DNA from: an uncultured Oscillospiraceae bacterium
Lineage (GTDB): Bacteria; Bacillota; Clostridia; Oscillospirales; Oscillospiraceae
Direction: 5' to 3'
Assembly (NCBI GenBank): GCA_900763995.1
Contig: CAAFMK010000074.1
Span: 1 to 27,672, forward strand
Length of the DNA: 27,672 nucleotides
Position numbers and translations under genes: made by a program. Below the pieces are notes generated by a model that made no database searches, was not told the origin of the DNA, and saw only the letters and a program-made list of their open reading frames with translations. Positions 24,739 through 27,672 of the stretch are shown in pieces. The stretch's first letter is position 1; the number at the start of each line of letters is the position of its first letter.

Positions 24739-26043
24739 ATGAGCGGCAAGTATATTGTCCGGCAGCCAATCAAGGATGCCGAGGGTAAAATCGTAGGTTA
24801 TGAGATTTTGTATCATGGTGAAAACCAAGCGTTCACGAGCGAAAATTCAGCTGCCAACAACGAATTTGCGGCCGCCGATACAGTTTACAGCTTCTTGACA
24901 CAGAATACCACAAAGGTTCTAAGGGGTTCATTGAATTTTATGACCTTTACAACCATGCTTTTGATGAAGAAAACACCAAAGCTGTTTGACAAGTCGGAGC
25001 TGGTGATCCAGATTGATGACAGTGTGATCATCCACCCCCTTTCCATGCATTTTGTACAGCAGTACGCCAGGGAAGGGTATAAGATCGCAGTCAATGAATT
25101 TCAGTTTGTCCCCCGCTATCTGGCGTTGATGGACAGCATTGACTACATCAAGATCAATGCAAAGACCGGTACAGATACCACAATACGCAACACCATCGAA
25201 ATAGCCCACAGCATGAATAAAAAGTGCATCATCACAAACATTGACAATGAGGAGCTGTGTGAAAAAGCTATTGCCATGGGTGCTGATGCCATGGAGGGCC
25301 CCTATGTGGCAGAGCGGCTGACCACAAAGGCCCACACCAGCGCCTATTTGCAGAGCAACTTCTTCCGTTTGATGGTGGCTGTGACCAGAGATGAGCCCAA
25401 TGTGGAGGAGATTGAGCAGATGATCGCTGCGGACGCAGGCTTGTCCTACGGCCTTTTGAAGATCGCCAACTCAGCATACTTTGCACTCCGCCATCGGGCC
25501 AGCACCATCCGTCAGGCAGTTATGACTCTGGGCCTGGGCCAGCTGCGCCAGTGGATCTATCTGCTCAGTGCCAGCAATGCAGAGCAAAAGCCCAGCCCTG
25601 ATTCTGAGGAGTTCCTGAAGCGCTCCTTTATGCGCGCCAATTTCAGCAGTGAGCTGATGAACTATGCAAAGGATATGCCCATCTCCAAGTCTGAGGCATA
25701 TTTGATGGGTATGTTCTCCACACTGGGCTCCTTGATTGATGCGCCCATTGAGGATATTCTGGCTGAGGTGCCAGTGGCTGATGAGATCAAGGCCGCCCTG
25801 CTTCACAAGGAAGGCCGCTGCGGCAAACTGTATGAGCTGATTTTGAGCTATGAAGTGGCAGACTGGGACAAGATCACCACTGTGGCAGAGGAGTTGGGGA
25901 TTCCCAATAATCTGTTGACCAGTGTATACTTCATCTGTATGGAGAATGTGAATGTCCTTTGGGAGCAGTTGGTCAGCCCCTATGCCGATCAGCTGCCTGA
26001 TGAGAATGAACCCCAGGGAGAGACAACAGAGCCAACAGCATAA
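24739..26043 (+). CDS. Degenerate EAL-HDOD domain protein
   Basis: The N-terminal half (about 1-200) has an EAL c-di-GMP phosphodiesterase fold and the C-terminal half (about 205-400) an HDOD domain, the YuxH-like arrangement. Most catalytic EAL residues are altered: EAL reads EIL (22-24), the glutamate pair is Q91/D94, the DDF motif is N119-E120-F, KID is K138-I-N140, and the Gln-Gly segment is E186-G-P. It is therefore likely inactive as a phosphodiesterase, though it could still bind a nucleotide or protein. The ATG at 24739 has AGGAGG at 24725-24730, better than a GTG at 24721. It is the last gene of the plus-strand run, after cheV. Confidence 0.9.
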   Translation: MSGKYIVRQPIKDAEGKIVGYEILYHGENQAFTSENSAANNEFAAADTVYSFLTQNTTKVLRGSLNFMTFTTMLLMKKTPKLFDKSELVIQIDDSVIIHPLSMHFVQQYAREGYKIAVNEFQFVPRYLALMDSIDYIKINAKTGTDTTIRNTIEIAHSMNKKCIITNIDNEELCEKAIAMGADAMEGPYVAERLTTKAHTSAYLQSNFFRLMVAVTRDEPNVEEIEQMIAADAGLSYGLLKIANSAYFALRHRASTIRQAVMTLGLGQLRQWIYLLSASNAEQKPSPDSEEFLKRSFMRANFSSELMNYAKDMPISKSEAYLMGMFSTLGSLIDAPIEDILAEVPVADEIKAALLHKEGRCGKLYELILSYEVADWDKITTVAEELGIPNNLLTSVYFICMENVNVLWEQLVSPYADQLPDENEPQGETTEPTA

Positions 26044-26044
26044 T

Positions 26045-26089
26045 AGGTATAAAAAAGTTCGGCAGTATATGCCGAACTTTTTTATACCT
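26045..26089. terminator. Bidirectional terminator between convergent genes
   Basis: Bases 26045-26064 and 26070-26089 are a perfect 20-bp inverted repeat with a 5-base loop. The core GTTCGGCA/TGCCGAAC is flanked by an A-run on one side and a T-run on the other, so it can terminate in both directions. The EAL-HDOD stop ends 2 bases before it, and the stop of the minus-strand gene (26082-26084) lies inside it. Confidence 0.95.
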
Positions 26090-26807
26090 TATGACGGGGA
26101 TTTTCCGCAACCACCTGACAGGCGCGGAGAATTTGGGCAGTCACTGTGCTGCTGAGCTTGTGCTCATAGACTCTGGTATAGGGGATCACCTCCGTTTTAG
26201 GGAGAACCATGTATTTGGGCTGGAGTCCATTGAGGGCGAAGGCAACCACATCAGCTGCACACCGCTCACAGGAGCACAGACCAAACATCTTGATGTATCG
26301 ATCCTTCTTCTCCTCCACCAGTAACTGCATCACATCGACCAGAGTAAAGTCAGAGGTATCATCGGCCGGGGGGAGCTCCTCTGTTTCAGGTGCGGGGGAG
26401 GGTGTCTCCTCAGTGGAGGGCAGGGACTCCTCCTGGTCAAAGTCGGGGAGAGGAGTGGGAGAGACCAGGGGTGTGCTCAGGGACGGAGGTGTGTGCTCCG
26501 GTTGGCTGAGCGCAGGGGGCTCGATCTCTCTGGCAGGAGGTATGGGCGGAGGGGTCTCCTTGGACAGCTCAGCGGCCAGTTCAGCCTCCAGAGATTCCTC
26601 CAGAGCGGATTTGATACTGGAGGCAACGGCGGCATCTGGGGCCAGAGCGGCGATCATAGGGGGAACAGAGGTCTCTTTTGGTTTTTGGACGGCGGGTGGC
26701 GTCTGCTCCTCCTGGGGTGTTTGCTCAGAAACGGGGGTAATTGGGTGGGTCTTACTTAATAGATTCATCACATGGGCAGTTTTACTGGTATTGGGTTTTC
26801 CTGACAT
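26082..26807 (-). CDS. Disordered-linker protein with C-terminal ComFB-type domain
   Basis: This is a 241-residue protein of three parts. Residues 1-22 are a short basic segment with a possible helix (TAHVMNLLSK). Residues 23-150 are a Pro/Glu/Thr-rich low-complexity linker interrupted by an Ala/Glu-rich helix (about 55-83). Residues 153-239 form a ComFB-like domain: FTLVDVMQLLVEEKKDRY, then the C178-x-C180-x2-C183-x2-D186-V cluster and ALNGLQPKYMVLPK. ComFB-family proteins have been reported, from memory, as cyclic-dinucleotide receptors in cyanobacteria; binding here is untested. It is encoded 39 bases after the parA-like gene with a good AAAGGAG site, so the two are likely one operon. Confidence 0.85.
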   Translation of the reverse strand: MSGKPNTSKTAHVMNLLSKTHPITPVSEQTPQEEQTPPAVQKPKETSVPPMIAALAPDAAVASSIKSALEESLEAELAAELSKETPPPIPPAREIEPPALSQPEHTPPSLSTPLVSPTPLPDFDQEESLPSTEETPSPAPETEELPPADDTSDFTLVDVMQLLVEEKKDRYIKMFGLCSCERCAADVVAFALNGLQPKYMVLPKTEVIPYTRVYEHKLSSTVTAQILRACQVVAENPRHKV

Positions 26808-26846
26808 AGTAGATACTCCTTTGGTCGATCCGTAAGAACAGGACTG

Positions 26847-27626
26847 TTATTTTTTTTCAGGTGCTGGAAAACGGAAACCTGCTACCAGATTGATAATTTC
26901 CTGAAGATCCAAAGCAGGTCTGGACTTGGGGCGATAAGTCACCACACTCTGGCCGTGGGCTGGGGCGGCGGCCACATCCACCCCACGGCGGATCTTGGTC
27001 TGAAAGACCTGACTGCCCAGCTGGCGGGAGACCTCCTCAGCCATCTCCAGAACCTCCCGAGACAAGGTCAGTCTGGGATTGAATTTATTGAGCAGAATAC
27101 CCAGTACCCGTAGATGGGGGTTAAAGGAATCACGCACAGACTCAATGGTCTCCTGAAGCTGGATAATACCAACCAGACTGAGGATCTCCGCCTCCATAGG
27201 GACGATCAGGGCATCGGATGCCACATAGGCGTTGATGGTCAGGATATTGAGGGCGGGCGGGGTATCAATGATGATATAGTCATAGTTAGAGCGAATTGTG
27301 GATAATTGCTGATCCAGCAAAAACTCCCGCCGTGGGGCGGTAAACTCCACCTCTGCCGCAGAGAGCATAATATCAGAGGACAGCACATCCCCATACCTGG
27401 TGGGGGAGATGGCTTCTTCCAAGGAACAATTCCCCTTTAGAACATCATAGATGGTTTTGGATGAGGTAATATCTAAGCCCAAATTAAAGCCCAGATTGCC
27501 CTGAGGGTCCAGATCAATTCCAAGTACCCTGGCCCCCAGTTGATGCAGTCCGCTCACAAGGGCGGCAGCTGTGGTGGTTTTCCCAACCCCGCCCTTTTGA
27601 TTTGTGATGGTGATGATCTCGGTCAA
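26847..27626 (-). CDS. ParA/Soj-type ATPase
   Basis: ParA-family ATPases position DNA or protein cargo by cycling on the nucleoid or membrane. The deviant Walker A KGGVGKTT is at residues 11-18, the DLDPQGN loop at 38-44, and Walker B IIIDTPPAL around residue 121. The C-terminal signature IRRGVDVAAAPAHGQSV is of Soj/ParA type, not FlhG/MinD (no DQAxxLR-like start, no C-terminal membrane helix). The 259-residue length is normal. The start is a TTG (27624-27626 complement) with GAGGAG 10 bases upstream; there is no ParB-like gene in the window. Its only operon partner is the ComFB-domain protein, so it may serve protein positioning rather than chromosome segregation. Confidence 0.93.
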   Translation of the reverse strand: MTEIITITNQKGGVGKTTTAAALVSGLHQLGARVLGIDLDPQGNLGFNLGLDITSSKTIYDVLKGNCSLEEAISPTRYGDVLSSDIMLSAAEVEFTAPRREFLLDQQLSTIRSNYDYIIIDTPPALNILTINAYVASDALIVPMEAEILSLVGIIQLQETIESVRDSFNPHLRVLGILLNKFNPRLTLSREVLEMAEEVSRQLGSQVFQTKIRRGVDVAAAPAHGQSVVTYRPKSRPALDLQEIINLVAGFRFPAPEKK

Positions 27627-27672
27627 AAGATGAACACTCCTCTCAACAAAATATTAGTCAAACCTATTAACT

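Noticed and set aside
26091..26835. Plus-strand open frames opposite the ComFB-domain gene
   Set aside because: They are Ser/Gly-rich shadows of the Pro/Glu-rich minus-strand linker, with no ribosome site or recognisable domain.
26847..27626. ParA considered as FlhG, the flagellar-number ATPase
   Set aside because: The DLDPQGN loop and APAHGQSV region are of Soj/ParA type, and FlhG-type N-terminal and C-terminal features are missing.

Overview
The window is one side of a flagellar/chemotaxis locus from a monoderm, Clostridia-type bacterium. Three things point there: the gene order (flgB-flgC-fliE-fliFGHIJK-flgD-flgE-flbD-motAB-fliM-fliY-cheY-fliOPQR-flhBA-fliA-rod genes-cheC-cheD-cheV), the absence of the L- and P-ring genes flgH/flgI, and the use of FliY, CheC, CheD and CheV. 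The moderately GC-rich codon use with many GTG/TTG starts fits a motile Oscillospiraceae-like gut Firmicute, but that placement is inference.

Layout: 31 plus-strand genes run without interruption from 95 to 26043, usually separated by 0-100 bases or overlapping by 4-14 bases. 95-6614 holds proximal rod, MS ring, switch protein FliG and the export ATPase complex. 6683-10234 holds hook-length control, hook cap, hook and FlbD. 10297-11947 holds the stator. 12033-14845 holds the rest of the switch and CheY. 14852-20272 holds the export gate. 20269-22655 holds the flagellar sigma factor and two rod/hook-like proteins. 22669-26043 holds CheC, CheD, CheV and a degenerate EAL-HDOD protein. A perfect 20-bp inverted repeat (26045-26089) closes this run and also terminates two minus-strand genes coming the other way: a ParA/Soj-type ATPase and a protein with a long disordered linker ending in a ComFB-type domain. 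No RNA genes, insertion sequences or CRISPR arrays were seen, and no gap exceeds 100 bases.

How it works together: the plus-strand genes give a nearly complete basal body, hook, export apparatus, stator and switch, with phosphatases (FliY, CheC) and adaptors (CheD, CheV) for chemotaxis. CheA, CheW, CheB, CheR, flagellin, FliL, FlhF and FlhG are not in the window. The most interesting points are: (1) the ParA-ComFB pair facing an EAL-HDOD protein that has lost its catalytic residues, which looks like an uncharacterised spatial or cyclic-dinucleotide output module; (2) a FliY that has lost the N-terminal CheY-binding peptide and instead carries two tandem copies of a FliM-like SQxxI(D/E)xL peptide in its linker; (3) a CheC with one degenerate phosphatase site; and (4) several strong intergenic hairpins inside the long operon.
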